The notes under the pieces were generated by a model. That model was given only the letters and a program-made list of their open reading frames with translations, ran no database searches and was not told the DNA's origin. Source: Aquificaceae bacterium (lineage in GTDB: Bacteria > Aquificota > Aquificia > Aquificales > Aquificaceae). Taken from it: a DNA stretch of 33,122 bases. Below are positions 15,838-24,585 of this stretch, one piece after another (the first letter of the stretch is position 1; the number at the start of each line of letters is the position of its first letter). Both the position numbers and the translations under genes were made by a program. Where the stretch lies: the NCBI GenBank assembly GCA_015490155.1, contig WFYI01000045.1, positions 1 to 33,122 on the forward strand. The letters run 5' to 3'.

Positions 15838-17109
15838 TAGCTTACCTCAAAAACATATTTGAGATAAAGGATTTAAGGAAGAGGTTCTTTTTCACCCTTT
15901 TTATGTTCGCCATATACAGGCTCGGCAGTCACATACCCCTGCCGGGAATAGACACCGCGGCGCTAAACGACTTTTTACAGTCCTTTCAAGGAACGCTTTT
16001 TAACCTCTACGACATATTCTCCGGGGGGAACCTGGGCAGGATGACCGTATTTGCCTTAGGGGTTATGCCCTACATATCAGCCTCCATAATGATGCAATTG
16101 CTTACCGTGGCAGTTCCAAGACTCCAACAGCTCGCCAAGGAAGAGGGTGATTATGGTAGGTACAAGATTAACGAATACACGAAGTACTTAACCCTCTTTG
16201 TTGCGTTTATACAGTCCATAGGCATATCTATATGGCTTCAGAATCAGGTATCCCCGAGGGGACTTCTCGTCGTCCCGCAGGGAGGTATAGGCTTTATAGC
16301 TATATCGGTCATTACCCTCGTTGCGGGAACTATGTTCTTGGTGTGGATAGGTGAGAGGATTTCCGAGAAGGGTATAGGAAACGGTATGTCCCTGCTGATA
16401 TTCGCAGGTATAGTAGCGGGCTTCCCGAACGCGTCCATAAGGTTCTTTGACATGATTAGAAACGGGGAGATATCGCCCTTTACGGTAGCGGGAGTCCTCG
16501 CTATGGTGCTTCTTATAATCGTAGGTATCGTTTACATACAGGAAGCGGAGAGACGGATACCTATTCAGTACCCTCGCAGGCAGGTAGGCAGGCAGGAATA
16601 CCGGGGAGGTTCAACTTACTTACCCATAAAGATAAACCCCGCAGGGGTTATTCCTATAATCTTCGCTCAGGCATTGCTCATAATACCCTCAAGCGTGCTT
16701 TCCTTCATAAACCACCCGATAGCCCAGGTATTGCACGACGCCTTTAACCCAATGGCACCCCTTTACAACCTCTTCTACGTTATGCTGATAGTCTTTTTCA
16801 CTTACTTCTACACCGCGGTGATAATAAATCCCGTGGAGCTTACGGACAACTTACGTAAAGGGGGAGCGTTCATACCCGGCGTAAGACCGGGGCTTGAGAC
16901 GCAGAAGTACATGGAGACCATAATAAACAGGCTCGTGTTCATAGGCGCTATATTCCTCTCGGTGGTAGCCATAATACCTTTGATAATCAGCTTCCAGCTC
17001 AACATCCCCTTCTACTTCGGGGGAACCACAGCTCTGATAGTGGTAGGCGTTGCCCTTGATACCCTGAAGCAGATAGAGTCCAATCTCCTTACGAGGAAGT
17101 ACAAGGGCT

Positions 17110-17132
<23 letters not shown>
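15834..17132 (+). CDS. secY: Preprotein translocase subunit SecY
   Basis: Central pore of the Sec translocon in the inner membrane. The 432-residue protein shows ten hydrophobic segments. Signature parts are [13 protein letters not shown] after TM1, [28 protein letters not shown] (TM2, plug region), [22 protein letters not shown] and YPRRQVGR in the cytoplasmic C4 loop, then [14 protein letters not shown] in C5. The start is GTG at 15834, overlapping the rplO stop as GTGA; no ATG is near. The gene ends 15 bases before adk, and its 3' end appears to contain the adk promoter. Confidence 0.98.
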
Positions 17133-17780
<648 letters not shown>

Positions 17781-17782
17781 TC

Positions 17783-18559
17783 ATGGGATTAGAGCTTTAT
17801 TCTTTTAAGGAGATAGATAAGATAAAGGCTGCATCGCAGATTGTTGCGGAAGTCCTCCAAAGGGTGGCCGAGAACATAAAGCCCGGCGTAACAGCGTGGG
17901 ACTTGGAAATGATAGCCAGAGAGGAGGTTAAGAAAAGGGGAGCAAAGGCTGCCTTTTACAACTACAAGCCCCCCTTCAGCAATAGAAGGTTTCCGGCGGC
18001 GTTGTGCGTCTCCGTAAACGAGGAGGTGGTTCACGGGCTTCCCAAAAAGGAAAGGGTTATAAAGGAAGGCGACCTCGTTAGCTTGGACTTCGGCGTTGTT
18101 TACAAGGGATATGCGGGTGACTCCGCCATAACCGTTCCGGTTGGAGAGGTGGACGAAGAAAAGAAAAGGCTACTAAAGGCTACAAAGCTGGCGTTGGACA
18201 GGGCTGTGGAGCTATGTACCGCGGGCAATTGGCTAAGTCAGATAGTTGAGGCGGTTCACTCCACGGCTGAGGAGTACAGAGTTTATCCGGTTCAGAGGTA
18301 CGGAGGACACGGGATAGGCAGGAAGGTTCACGAGGAGCCTTTCGTTCCCAACAACAGGAAGGACATGGGGAAAAAGGATATAAAGCTCAGGCAAGGTATG
18401 GTGATAGCCATAGAGCCGATGTTCTCCTTGGGAACTGAAGAGACCGTGGCGGACGGGGACGGCTGGACTGTCAAGACCAAAGACGGCAGTTTCTCAGCCC
18501 ACTTTGAGCATACGGTAGCTATAACTAAAAAGGGACCTATGGTTCTTACGGAGTTATAA
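17783..18559 (+). CDS. map: Methionine aminopeptidase, type I
   Basis: Removes the initiator methionine from nascent proteins. The 258-residue enzyme has all five metal ligands of the pita-bread fold: Asp102 and Asp113 ([16 protein letters not shown]), His176 ([11 protein letters not shown]), Glu211 (AIEPMF) and Glu242 (AHFEHT). The substrate histidine His84 is in EEVVHGLP. There is no N-terminal zinc-finger extension. It follows adk by two bases, with a weak AAGGT before the ATG, and precedes infA by two bases, the same order as in many Gram-positive and thermophile genomes. Confidence 0.97.
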   Translation: MGLELYSFKEIDKIKAASQIVAEVLQRVAENIKPGVTAWDLEMIAREEVKKRGAKAAFYNYKPPFSNRRFPAALCVSVNEEVVHGLPKKERVIKEGDLVSLDFGVVYKGYAGDSAITVPVGEVDEEKKRLLKATKLALDRAVELCTAGNWLSQIVEAVHSTAEEYRVYPVQRYGGHGIGRKVHEEPFVPNNRKDMGKKDIKLRQGMVIAIEPMFSLGTEETVADGDGWTVKTKDGSFSAHFEHTVAITKKGPMVLTEL

Positions 18560-18561
18560 AT

Positions 18562-18807
18562 ATGGCAAAGAAAAGAAAGAAGAAAGACAAACAGCCGCAG
18601 GAAAAGGGCATAGTCGTTGAGGGCGAGGTGGTGGAAACACTGCCCAACGGTATGTTTAGAGTCCAGCTTGAGAGCGGACACGAGATTTTAGCCCACATAT
18701 CCGGGAAGATGCGAATCCACTTCATAAGGATATTGCCCGGGGACAAGGTCAGGGTAGAGCTTTCACCTTACGACCTGACGAGGGGAAGGATAACGTACAG
18801 GCTTTGA
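18562..18807 (+). CDS. infA: Translation initiation factor IF-1
   Basis: Single-domain OB-fold factor that occupies the A site of the 30S subunit during initiation. The 81-residue protein is longer than the usual 71-73 because of a Lys-rich N-terminus ([16 protein letters not shown]). The core [28 protein letters not shown] and [18 protein letters not shown] is standard. A second in-frame Met near the core is absent, so the basic tail appears real. ACGGAG eight bases upstream serves as the Shine-Dalgarno. A 67-base gap to rpmJ follows. Confidence 0.96.
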   Translation: MAKKRKKKDKQPQEKGIVVEGEVVETLPNGMFRVQLESGHEILAHISGKMRIHFIRILPGDKVRVELSPYDLTRGRITYRL

Positions 18808-18834
18808 ATTCCTGAATTTGGTTTTATTTCGTGG

Positions 18835-18840
18835 TAAAAT
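18835..18840 (+). promoter_or_regulatory. Possible -10 element before rpmJ
   Basis: The 67 bases between infA and rpmJ form the widest gap inside the cluster after rplN and are AT-rich. They contain TAAAAT at 18835-18840, with CTGAAT (three of six consensus bases) 17 bases upstream. A start near 18847 would leave a normal 28-base leader with GGAGG. The evidence is weak. Confidence 0.25.
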
Positions 18841-18874
18841 AATTAGTTCAGTGTGTTCTTAAGGAGGTTTTGTT

Positions 18875-18988
18875 GTGAAGGTAAAGCCCTCTGTCAAGAA
18901 GATGTGTGCCAAGTGCAAGGTTATAAGAAGGAAAGGCAGGGTTATGGTTATATGTGAGAATCCAAAGCACAAACAGAGGCAAGGGTAA
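18875..18988 (+). CDS. rpmJ: 50S ribosomal protein L36 (bL36), zinc form
   Basis: 37-residue L36, too short for common ORF cut-offs. The reading is [20 protein letters not shown] followed by [17 protein letters not shown] and a TAA. Zinc ligands are Cys11, Cys14, Cys27 and His32, the classical C+ form. The start is GTG, with GGAGG seven bases upstream. It lies between infA and rpsM, its normal position, and is separated from rpsM by 13 bases. Confidence 0.96.
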   Translation: MKVKPSVKKMCAKCKVIRRKGRVMVICENPKHKQRQG

Positions 18989-19001
18989 TCGGAGGTAAGT
19001 T

Positions 19002-19370
19002 ATGGCGAGGATAGCTGGAGTTGATATACCTGACGGAAAGAAGCTCGAGGTGGCACTCACCTACATATACGGAATAGGCTGGTCAAGGGCCAAGGAGATT
19101 TGTGAAAGCGTCGGTATCCCCGGCACTAAGAGGCTGGGAGAGTTATCTCCCGAAGAACTTGCAAAGCTAAGGAAGTTTATAGACGAGAACTACAAGGTCG
19201 AGGGAGACCTCAGAAGAGAGGTTCAGCTGAACGTCAAAAAGCTCGTAGATATGGGAACATACAGAGGAATAAGGCACACGAGGGGGCTACCCGTTAGGGG
19301 ACAGAACACGAGGACTAACGCAAAGACGCGTAAGGGAAGACGCGGTAGAGGAATAATGAAGAGGAAGTAA
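19002..19370 (+). CDS. rpsM: 30S ribosomal protein S13 (uS13)
   Basis: 122-residue S13 of the 30S head, which contacts the P-site tRNA and the 50S subunit. [26 protein letters not shown] is the family start; the helix-two-turn-helix part and the basic tail [22 protein letters not shown] are intact. GGAGGT precedes the ATG. Fourteen bases separate it from rpsK. Confidence 0.98.
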   Translation: MARIAGVDIPDGKKLEVALTYIYGIGWSRAKEICESVGIPGTKRLGELSPEELAKLRKFIDENYKVEGDLRREVQLNVKKLVDMGTYRGIRHTRGLPVRGQNTRTNAKTRKGRRGRGIMKRK

Positions 19371-19384
19371 TCGGAGGTTCAAGT

Positions 19385-19768
19385 ATGGCTAAGAAGGGCA
19401 AGAAAAAAGAGAAGAAAAAGGTTAGCAAAGGCATAGTCCACATACACACTACCTTTAACAACACTGTTATAACCGTAACCGATACAAACGGAAACACACT
19501 AACTTGGGAAAGCGGCGGAACGGTAGGATTTAAGGGAACGAGAAAAAGCACCCCCTACGCTGCACAGCTTGCAGCTCAGAAAGCGATGAAGAAAGCCATG
19601 AACGAGTACGGTCTTCAGGAAGTTGAGATATGGGTTAAAGGTCCCGGAGCCGGTAGAGAGTCAGCTCTCAGGGCTATCATATCCTCCGGTGTAAAGGTTA
19701 ACTCTATAAGGGACGTTACTCCCATACCTCATAACGGCTGCAGACCCCCTGCAAGGAGGAGAGTCTGA
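19385..19768 (+). CDS. rpsK: 30S ribosomal protein S11 (uS11)
   Basis: 127-residue S11 of the 30S platform, close to the E-site mRNA. A very Lys-rich N-terminus ([16 protein letters not shown]) leads into [18 protein letters not shown], and the C-terminal part has [13 protein letters not shown] and the signature [18 protein letters not shown]. The TGA overlaps the rpsD ATG by one base (TGATG). Confidence 0.98.
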   Translation: MAKKGKKKEKKKVSKGIVHIHTTFNNTVITVTDTNGNTLTWESGGTVGFKGTRKSTPYAAQLAAQKAMKKAMNEYGLQEVEIWVKGPGAGRESALRAIISSGVKVNSIRDVTPIPHNGCRPPARRRV

Positions 19769-20403
19769 TGGGAAGGCACCTTGGACCTATGGTCAAGTTG
19801 GATAGAAGGTTCGGAGCCGTAGTCTCCGGTAAGAAGTCTGCACCGAGAATACTCCAAAAAAGGAACTACCCCCCCGGACAACACGGAAGGACTTGGGGCA
19901 GAAGAAAGAAGCAGAGCGAATACGCCGTCCGTCTGATAGAGAAACAGAAGCTCAAGTACCTTTACGGTGGTTTGAGGGAAAAGCAGTTTAAGAGATACTT
20001 TGACATGGCTGCAAAATCAAAGGAGAACACGGGACAGGTTCTTCTCCAACTGCTTGAGAGAAGGCTTGACAACGTGGTTTACAGGCTCGGTATAGCCTCA
20101 ACGAGAAGACAGGCACGGCAGTTCGTATCCCACGGACACATACTCGTAAACGGAAAGAAGGTAAATATCCCATCTTACTTGGTTGACCCCGAGGACATAA
20201 TTGAGGTCAGAGAGAAGTCAAGAAACATTCCCTTTATAAAAGAGAATGTGGAAAACATAGACCCCCGCAGCGTTCCGGAGTGGCTTGAGTTGGACAAGGA
20301 TAACTTCCGCGGAAAAGTTATAAAGTTTCCGGAGAACGTTGAGGATTACTTAGAGATACCCATAAATCTGCAGTACATCATTGAGTTTTATTCAAAGGTA
20401 TAA
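19768..20403 (+). CDS. rpsD: 30S ribosomal protein S4 (uS4), zinc-free form
   Basis: 211-residue S4, the primary binder of the 16S 5' domain. [17 protein letters not shown] at the N-terminus lacks the cysteine cluster of zinc-type S4; the whole protein has no cysteine, in contrast to the zinc forms of L24, S14 and L36 nearby. The S4 RNA-binding domain lies at about 95-160 (RRLDNVVYRLGIASTRRQAR and HILVNGKKVNIPS). In E. coli S4 represses the alpha operon; no pseudoknot was sought here in detail. It starts on the rpsK stop (TGATG). Confidence 0.97.
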   Translation: MGRHLGPMVKLDRRFGAVVSGKKSAPRILQKRNYPPGQHGRTWGRRKKQSEYAVRLIEKQKLKYLYGGLREKQFKRYFDMAAKSKENTGQVLLQLLERRLDNVVYRLGIASTRRQARQFVSHGHILVNGKKVNIPSYLVDPEDIIEVREKSRNIPFIKENVENIDPRSVPEWLELDKDNFRGKVIKFPENVEDYLEIPINLQYIIEFYSKV

Positions 20404-20417
20404 TCGGAGGTTGGCGT

Positions 20418-21368
20418 ATGTTGAACGAGTTTATTTACCCCAGTAAGGTCTATTGGGAGGAAAAGAAAGATATCTACGGGAGGTTCGTAGCCGAGCCTTT
20501 AGAGAGGGGATTCGGAACAACCTTCGGCAACTCGATAAGGAGGACGCTTCTGTCTTCCATAAGCGGAACTGCGATTACCGCAGTGAAGATTTACGGAGTT
20601 TATCATGAATTTTCAAGTATAGAGGGTATAGTTGAGGATGTCGTAGAGATAATAGCCAACCTTAAGAAGGTAAACTTCAGGTTAAAAGACTCTGACGTGG
20701 AGGTTCTATACCTTAAAAAGAAAGGCGAAGGTGACGTTAAAGCGGGAGACATAACCCTTCCCCCCAACGTGGAGCTGAACAACCCCGAAGAGCATATATG
20801 CACGATAAGCGACCCCGAGGTTGAATTCCACGCGGAGATAAGGGTGGAAAACGGCAAAGGATACGTCTTGGCGGAGGAGATGGAAACCATAGGTGAAACG
20901 GGATGGATTCTCGTTGATGCGGACTTTTCCCCCGTAAAGCTGGCTACCTTCAGGATTGAGCAAACGAGGGTAGGAGACAAAACGGACTACGAAAAGCTGA
21001 TAGTAGAGCTTCACACCAACGGTATAAAGACTCCCGAGGAGTGCGTCAAAGAGGCTATAACTATTCTCCAGAAACATCTCTCCATCCTTGAGAATATCTC
21101 TTCTGAACTGCCTGTGATAGAGGAACCGGTCGTCGTAGATGAGCTTTCCGAAAGGCTTTCCCTATCCATAGAGGAGCTTGACATATCCCAGAGGGCGCTC
21201 AACTCCCTGAAGAGAATAGGCATAACCACCATAGGCGAGCTGGTTCAGATGTCCGAAGAGGAGCTTAAAAGTACCAAGAACATAGGGCGTAAAGCCCTCG
21301 CCGAGATAAAGGAAGCCCTTAAGAACATGGGTATGTATCTCGGTATGGGTGTAGAAAACAAGGGGTGA
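20418..21368 (+). CDS. rpoA: RNA polymerase alpha subunit
   Basis: 316-residue alpha subunit. The N-terminal assembly domain (about 1-225) includes the signature VAEPLERGFGTTFGNSIRRT and LLSSISGTAI, and the C-terminal DNA- and activator-binding domain (about 245-316) has LDISQRALNSLKRIGITTIG and NIGRKALAEIKEAL. A linker of mostly acidic residues joins them. The ATG at 20418 follows TCGGAGG. It lies between rpsD and rplQ as in the classical alpha operon. Confidence 0.98.
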   Translation: MLNEFIYPSKVYWEEKKDIYGRFVAEPLERGFGTTFGNSIRRTLLSSISGTAITAVKIYGVYHEFSSIEGIVEDVVEIIANLKKVNFRLKDSDVEVLYLKKKGEGDVKAGDITLPPNVELNNPEEHICTISDPEVEFHAEIRVENGKGYVLAEEMETIGETGWILVDADFSPVKLATFRIEQTRVGDKTDYEKLIVELHTNGIKTPEECVKEAITILQKHLSILENISSELPVIEEPVVVDELSERLSLSIEELDISQRALNSLKRIGITTIGELVQMSEEELKSTKNIGRKALAEIKEALKNMGMYLGMGVENKG

Positions 21369-21374
21369 TGAGAC

Positions 21375-21731
21375 ATGAGACACAGGGTAAAGAAGAAGAA
21401 GTTTGACAGGACTAAGGAGCAGAGATTAGCCCTATACAGGAGCCTTGCGAGGGCTTTGATACTTGAGGAAAGGATAAAGACGAGTCTCCAGAGGGCAAAG
21501 GCTCTCAGGGGCTTTGTTGAGAAGCTGGTAACCCTCGGAAAGCAGGGGGACTTGGCTTCAAGGAGAAGGGCTTTAGAGCTACTTCCCGACAAAGAGGCTG
21601 TTAGGAAACTCTTTGATGAGATAGCACCGAGATTTGAGGACAGAAACGGAGGATACACGAGGATACTCAAGCTCCATGACAAAAGAAGAGGTGACGGAGC
21701 TGAGCTTTGCATAATAGAGTGGGTTGAGTAA
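21375..21731 (+). CDS. rplQ: 50S ribosomal protein L17 (bL17)
   Basis: 118-residue L17. [20 protein letters not shown] and [22 protein letters not shown] match the conserved N-terminal half (family: MRHr-gxkLnRtxxHR-al-rnla-sLi-hExI-TT). The C-terminal end [27 protein letters not shown] is typical (quoted in part). It is normally the last gene of the alpha operon; here its TAA overlaps the next ATG (TAATG), carrying the operon into a membrane protein and a ferredoxin. Confidence 0.97.
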   Translation: MRHRVKKKKFDRTKEQRLALYRSLARALILEERIKTSLQRAKALRGFVEKLVTLGKQGDLASRRRALELLPDKEAVRKLFDEIAPRFEDRNGGYTRILKLHDKRRGDGAELCIIEWVE

Positions 21732-21973
21732 TGCTCTTTAAGCTCATTCACCTGCTCATAGAGCTTCTAATAATACTTGTCTTCGTTCATGCGATAGGCT
21801 CGTGGTTTCCTCAACTCAGAGAAAGTAAGTTTTACTGGTATTTAGACAGGATAATTGAGCCTATGCTCAGACCCATAAGACAAGTAGTCCCAACTCTGGG
21901 AGGTATAGACATATCCCCCATGATACTTATCTTCATACTTATCATCATCGATAGAATTGTCGTGGGTAGGTAA
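21731..21973 (+). CDS. YggT-family membrane protein
   Basis: 80-residue protein with two hydrophobic helices (about 3-24 and 60-78) separated by a loop holding the YggT signature: AIGSWFPQL, then [28 protein letters not shown], ending in a second helix. One YggT repeat is present, as in most short members. Members have been linked to cell division and osmotic adaptation, but the biochemical role is unsettled. Its ATG overlaps the rplQ stop, and its own TAA directly abuts the ATG of the ferredoxin gene, so all are probably co-transcribed. Confidence 0.88.
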   Translation: MLFKLIHLLIELLIILVFVHAIGSWFPQLRESKFYWYLDRIIEPMLRPIRQVVPTLGGIDISPMILIFILIIIDRIVVGR

Positions 21974-22501
21974 ATGAAGCGTCCCGTAATGCTCATAGAC
22001 TTGGACAGGTGCATAGGTTGCCTGTCTTGTGAAGTTGCCTGCGTTCAGGAAAAGGGCATAGAAAACCTCTTTATTCGTCCTATGAGGGTTTTTCGTATTG
22101 AGGGAGTTTCGGATAAGCCCGACGGCTTCTTCCTGCCGATGAACTGCTTTCACTGTACCCCTGCACCTTGCGTTATAGCATGCCCCACCTCTGCCATGAG
22201 GAAAAGGGAAGGGGACGGAGTAGTTTACGTTGAACAGAATTTCTGTATAGGTTGTAAAGCCTGTATAATCGCCTGCCCTTACGGGGCTATAACCTTTAAT
22301 CCAGAAACTCAAAAGGTTGAAAAGTGTGATTACTGCTACGGTAGGATAGATAAGGGGCTTCTTCCCTCTTGTGTTTCAAAGTGTATAACGAATTGCCTTT
22401 ACTTTGTTGAGGTTGAAGATGTACCCAAGGAAAGACACAAGGTAAGGAGATTGAACTCGGAGCTTTACAGGGAAGTCTTTGGAGAGCCTACGATAGCTTA
22501 A
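21974..22501 (+). CDS. Four-cluster ferredoxin, DmsB/HycB-like electron-transfer subunit
   Basis: 175-residue iron-sulfur protein. Cysteines fall in four groups: Cys13/16/19/23, Cys58/61/66/70, Cys91/94/97/101 and Cys118/121/133/137 (plus Cys141), as in the electron-wire subunits of the DMSO-reductase, formate hydrogenlyase and related complexes, which pass electrons along four cubane clusters. No twin-arginine or other signal is present, so it is probably cytoplasmic. No molybdopterin catalytic subunit, hydrogenase or membrane anchor is in the window, so its partner is encoded elsewhere. It begins directly after the YggT stop and ends 14 bases inside the convergent ridA gene. Confidence 0.9.
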   Translation: MKRPVMLIDLDRCIGCLSCEVACVQEKGIENLFIRPMRVFRIEGVSDKPDGFFLPMNCFHCTPAPCVIACPTSAMRKREGDGVVYVEQNFCIGCKACIIACPYGAITFNPETQKVEKCDYCYGRIDKGLLPSCVSKCITNCLYFVEVEDVPKERHKVRRLNSELYREVFGEPTIA

Positions 22502-22874
22502 CCGCCACGACCTCTATCTCAATTTCAGAGCCGAGCGGTAGGGCATCTACACCTACAGCCACCCTTGCGGGTTTTATACTAACATCCTTAAAGAACTCCT
22601 CGTATATGGAGTTGAACTCTTTGAACTTGGATATGTCTTTTAAATAAACCACAACCTTTACCACGTTATCCCTGTCAAAACCGGCTGCGTTCAAAACCGC
22701 ATCAACGTTTCTCAGTGATTGAATTACTTGGTTTCTAAACCCATCTACGAGCTTATTCGTAGCCGGGTCTATACCTATCTGTCCGGACAGGTACAGAGTA
22801 TCCTTAACCTGAACGGCTTGAGAATAGGGTCCCACCGGAGTGGGAGCATCTGAAGTTTCTATCCTTGTCTTCAT
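22488..22874 (-). CDS. ridA: RidA/YjgF-family deaminase
   Basis: 128-residue RidA-type protein, a trimer that hydrolyses reactive 2-aminoacrylate and other enamines made by PLP enzymes. TPVGPYSQAV (12-21), LYLSGQIGIDP (28-37) and the C-terminal PARVAVGVDALPLGSEIEIE are family segments; Arg104 is the residue that binds the substrate carboxylate in RidA proteins. The cysteine often found three residues after that Arg is absent. The ATG lacks a good Shine-Dalgarno, and a TTGATT-16-TAAAAT pair lies just upstream, overlapping the start of the divergent hydrolase gene only 18 bases away. Confidence 0.94.
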   Translation of the reverse strand: MKTRIETSDAPTPVGPYSQAVQVKDTLYLSGQIGIDPATNKLVDGFRNQVIQSLRNVDAVLNAAGFDRDNVVKVVVYLKDISKFKEFNSIYEEFFKDVSIKPARVAVGVDALPLGSEIEIEVVAVKLS

Positions 22875-22884
22875 ACCGCCATTA

Positions 22885-22912
22885 ATTTTATCATGGCAGA
22901 GGTTATAATCAA
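22885..22912 (-). promoter_or_regulatory. Near-leaderless promoter of ridA
   Basis: On the minus strand TTGATT (22912-22907) and TAAAAT (22890-22885) are 16 bases apart; transcription should start near 22878, four bases before the ridA ATG. The element overlaps a plus-strand TATAAT (22904-22909), so the two divergent genes would share DNA for their polymerases and probably exclude each other. Confidence 0.45.
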
Positions 22913-23597
22913 TCTAATGTTCTTTTACGACGATAACGGTTCGCAGAAACTCTGGATACACCTGCACGGCTTTGCCACCGACGTGAGCGGTAGCAAGATA
23001 GCTCTGCTGAGAGAGCGCTTTAAGAAGGAGAAAAGCTACTCCTTCTTTGCCATGGACATGGATTACCACACCCACACCACCTCGCAGGTTCTTGAGACCC
23101 TTGAGGCTTTGGTTTGCGGATTCTCAAGGAGGTATAAGGATATAGTCATGTGCGGAAGCTCCCACGGAGCTTACGTGTCCGCAAACTACGTAAGGTTCAG
23201 AGAGCTTTGCAACCTAAAGAGGCTTGTTCTCTTAGCTCCCTCTTTTAGGACACTTGGTTTGATACTTGAAGAGGTTGGGCAGGAAAAGGCAAAGCCTTGG
23301 CTGGAAGGTAAAGAACCCCTCAAACTTTTGGAGGGCGATATAGAGATAGAGGTTATTCCCGAGTTCGCACGGGACATTATTGAGAAGGACTACGAGGTTC
23401 TGCAAAAGGGTAAAGTGAACTTTCCAAAAGACCCACCCGTTGAGATTTTCATAGTTCACGGAAAGTTTGACGAGGTGGTTCCCATAGAGGACACTTACGC
23501 ATTCGTTAAAGAGGTAAAGGTGGAAAGGTTCCTTGAGGTAGAGGACGACCACTCGTTATCTATGAACTTTGAGAGCTACATATCGGAGCTGGTATGA
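22893..23597 (+). CDS. Alpha/beta-hydrolase fold protein
   Basis: 234-residue soluble hydrolase of unknown substrate. The catalytic triad is readable: Ser90 in the nucleophile elbow CGSSHGAY, Asp193 in IVHGKFDEVVP and His220 in EDDHSLS. HLHGFATD (24-31) is the oxyanion-hole strand. The small size and absence of a lid resemble YqiA/UPF0227-like esterases, but I cannot assign a family firmly. Two starts are possible: ATG at 22893, without a Shine-Dalgarno, or ATG at 22917, which has TATAAT at leaderless distance and leaves MFFYDDNGSQKLWIHLHGF. The conserved fold begins after either. The end overlaps smpB by four bases (ATGA). Confidence 0.85.
   Translation: MAEVIINLMFFYDDNGSQKLWIHLHGFATDVSGSKIALLRERFKKEKSYSFFAMDMDYHTHTTSQVLETLEALVCGFSRRYKDIVMCGSSHGAYVSANYVRFRELCNLKRLVLLAPSFRTLGLILEEVGQEKAKPWLEGKEPLKLLEGDIEIEVIPEFARDIIEKDYEVLQKGKVNFPKDPPVEIFIVHGKFDEVVPIEDTYAFVKEVKVERFLEVEDDHSLSMNFESYISELV
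22904..22909 (+). promoter_or_regulatory. -10 element for a leaderless hydrolase transcript
   Basis: A perfect TATAAT ends 7 bases before the ATG at 22917 (Met9 of the open frame), predicting transcription start at 22916. This would make Met9, not Met1 at 22893, the real start. The -35 at 16-18 bases is poor (TTAATT at 22882-22887). Confidence 0.35.
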
Positions 23598-24064
23598 AGG
23601 GTTCTAAGATAGTGCCTATAGCCGAAAACAGGGAGGCTAAGGCTAAATACGAAATCCTTGAAAGGCTTGAGGCGGGGATAGTCCTTGAAGGCTCGGAGGT
23701 TAAGGCTCTGAGAAACAAGGTTAACGTATCCTTTAAAGACAGCTTCGTGCGTATAGAGGAGGGCGAGGCGTGGCTTCATAACCTCTACATCGCTCCCTAC
23801 CGCTACGCCTCCATAAAACCGCCAGACCCCCTTAGAAAACGCAAGCTCCTGCTTCACAAGAGGGAGATACTTCGTCTCTACGGCAAGGTTCAGGAGAAGG
23901 GGCTTACCCTCATACCCACGAGGCTTTACTTTAAAAACGGCAAGGTTAAGGTGGAGATTGCTCTCGTGAAGGGTAAAAAGCTCCACGACAGAAGGCAGGA
24001 GCTAAAGGAGAGAGCTATGAAGAGGGAACTGGAGAGGGAGTTCAAGGGGAAGCTCAAGCTATGA
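23594..24064 (+). CDS. smpB: SsrA-binding protein SmpB
   Basis: 156-residue OB-fold protein that binds tmRNA and rescues stalled ribosomes in trans-translation. Family segments: IVPIAENREAKAKYEILERLEAG (in part), VLEGSEVKALRNKVNVSFKDSF, and the RNA-binding RKLLLHKREI. The C-terminal tail, which mimics the codon-anticodon pair in the A site, is visible as GKKLHDRRQELKERAMKREL. The start overlaps the hydrolase stop (ATGA) and the end overlaps the THEP1 ATG (ATGA), so the three genes form a coupled unit. No ssrA gene was noticed in the window. Confidence 0.97.
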   Translation: MKGSKIVPIAENREAKAKYEILERLEAGIVLEGSEVKALRNKVNVSFKDSFVRIEEGEAWLHNLYIAPYRYASIKPPDPLRKRKLLLHKREILRLYGKVQEKGLTLIPTRLYFKNGKVKVEIALVKGKKLHDRRQELKERAMKRELEREFKGKLKL

Positions 24065-24585
24065 AGGTGGTTATAACCTCGGAGCCGGGAGTGGGCAAGA
24101 CCACCCTCGTGAAGAAGCTCGTTCAGCACTTGGGCGATAAAGCGGTAGGCTTCTGGACGGAGGAGGTGAGGGACAAAAAGAGCAAAAAGAGAACGGGCTT
24201 TAAGGTGGTGTCCACCGAGGGCAACTCGGAGCTTTTTGCGAGCAAGTTCTTCAGGTCTAAGAAGCTGGTAGGCTCTTACGGAGTGAACGTGGAGAGGTTT
24301 GAGAAGGTAGCGTTGCCGGTGCTGGAGAAGGCTCTCAAATCCAAGAGGAGCGTGGCGGTCATAGACGAGGTGGGCAAGATGGAGTTGTTTTCCAAAAGGT
24401 TCAGGGGCTTGGTAGAAGCTTTAGTGCATCAGCCCGACAGAGACCTAATCCTGACGATTCCCCTTCGGGACGTTCACCCTCTCGTGGCTGAAATAAGACG
24501 TCTGCCGGACACGGTTCTCATAGAGCTGGACAGAGAGAACAGGGAGTTTATGGATAAGGAGATACTGGAGCTGATTAGGGGCTAA
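24061..24585 (+). CDS. Nucleoside-triphosphatase, THEP1 family
   Basis: 174-residue P-loop NTPase of the THEP1/NTPase_1 family, known mainly from thermophiles and archaea; members hydrolyse ATP, GTP and other NTPs slowly, and their cellular role is unknown. Walker A is SEPGVGKTT (7-15) and the Walker B strand is VAVIDEVGKMEL with the family's DEVGKME run; the FWTEEVRD and RTGFKVV segments are also typical. The start overlaps smpB by four bases; the end overlaps the convergent permease gene by four bases. Coupling to smpB hints at a nucleic-acid or translation-related role but does not prove it. Confidence 0.92.
   Translation: MKVVITSEPGVGKTTLVKKLVQHLGDKAVGFWTEEVRDKKSKKRTGFKVVSTEGNSELFASKFFRSKKLVGSYGVNVERFEKVALPVLEKALKSKRSVAVIDEVGKMELFSKRFRGLVEALVHQPDRDLILTIPLRDVHPLVAEIRRLPDTVLIELDRENREFMDKEILELIRG

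Noticed and set aside
16745-16765. Sigma-54-like TGGCAC-N4-TTACA inside secY
   Set aside because: It departs from the -12 consensus, lies in the middle of a coding region and has no gene start after it.
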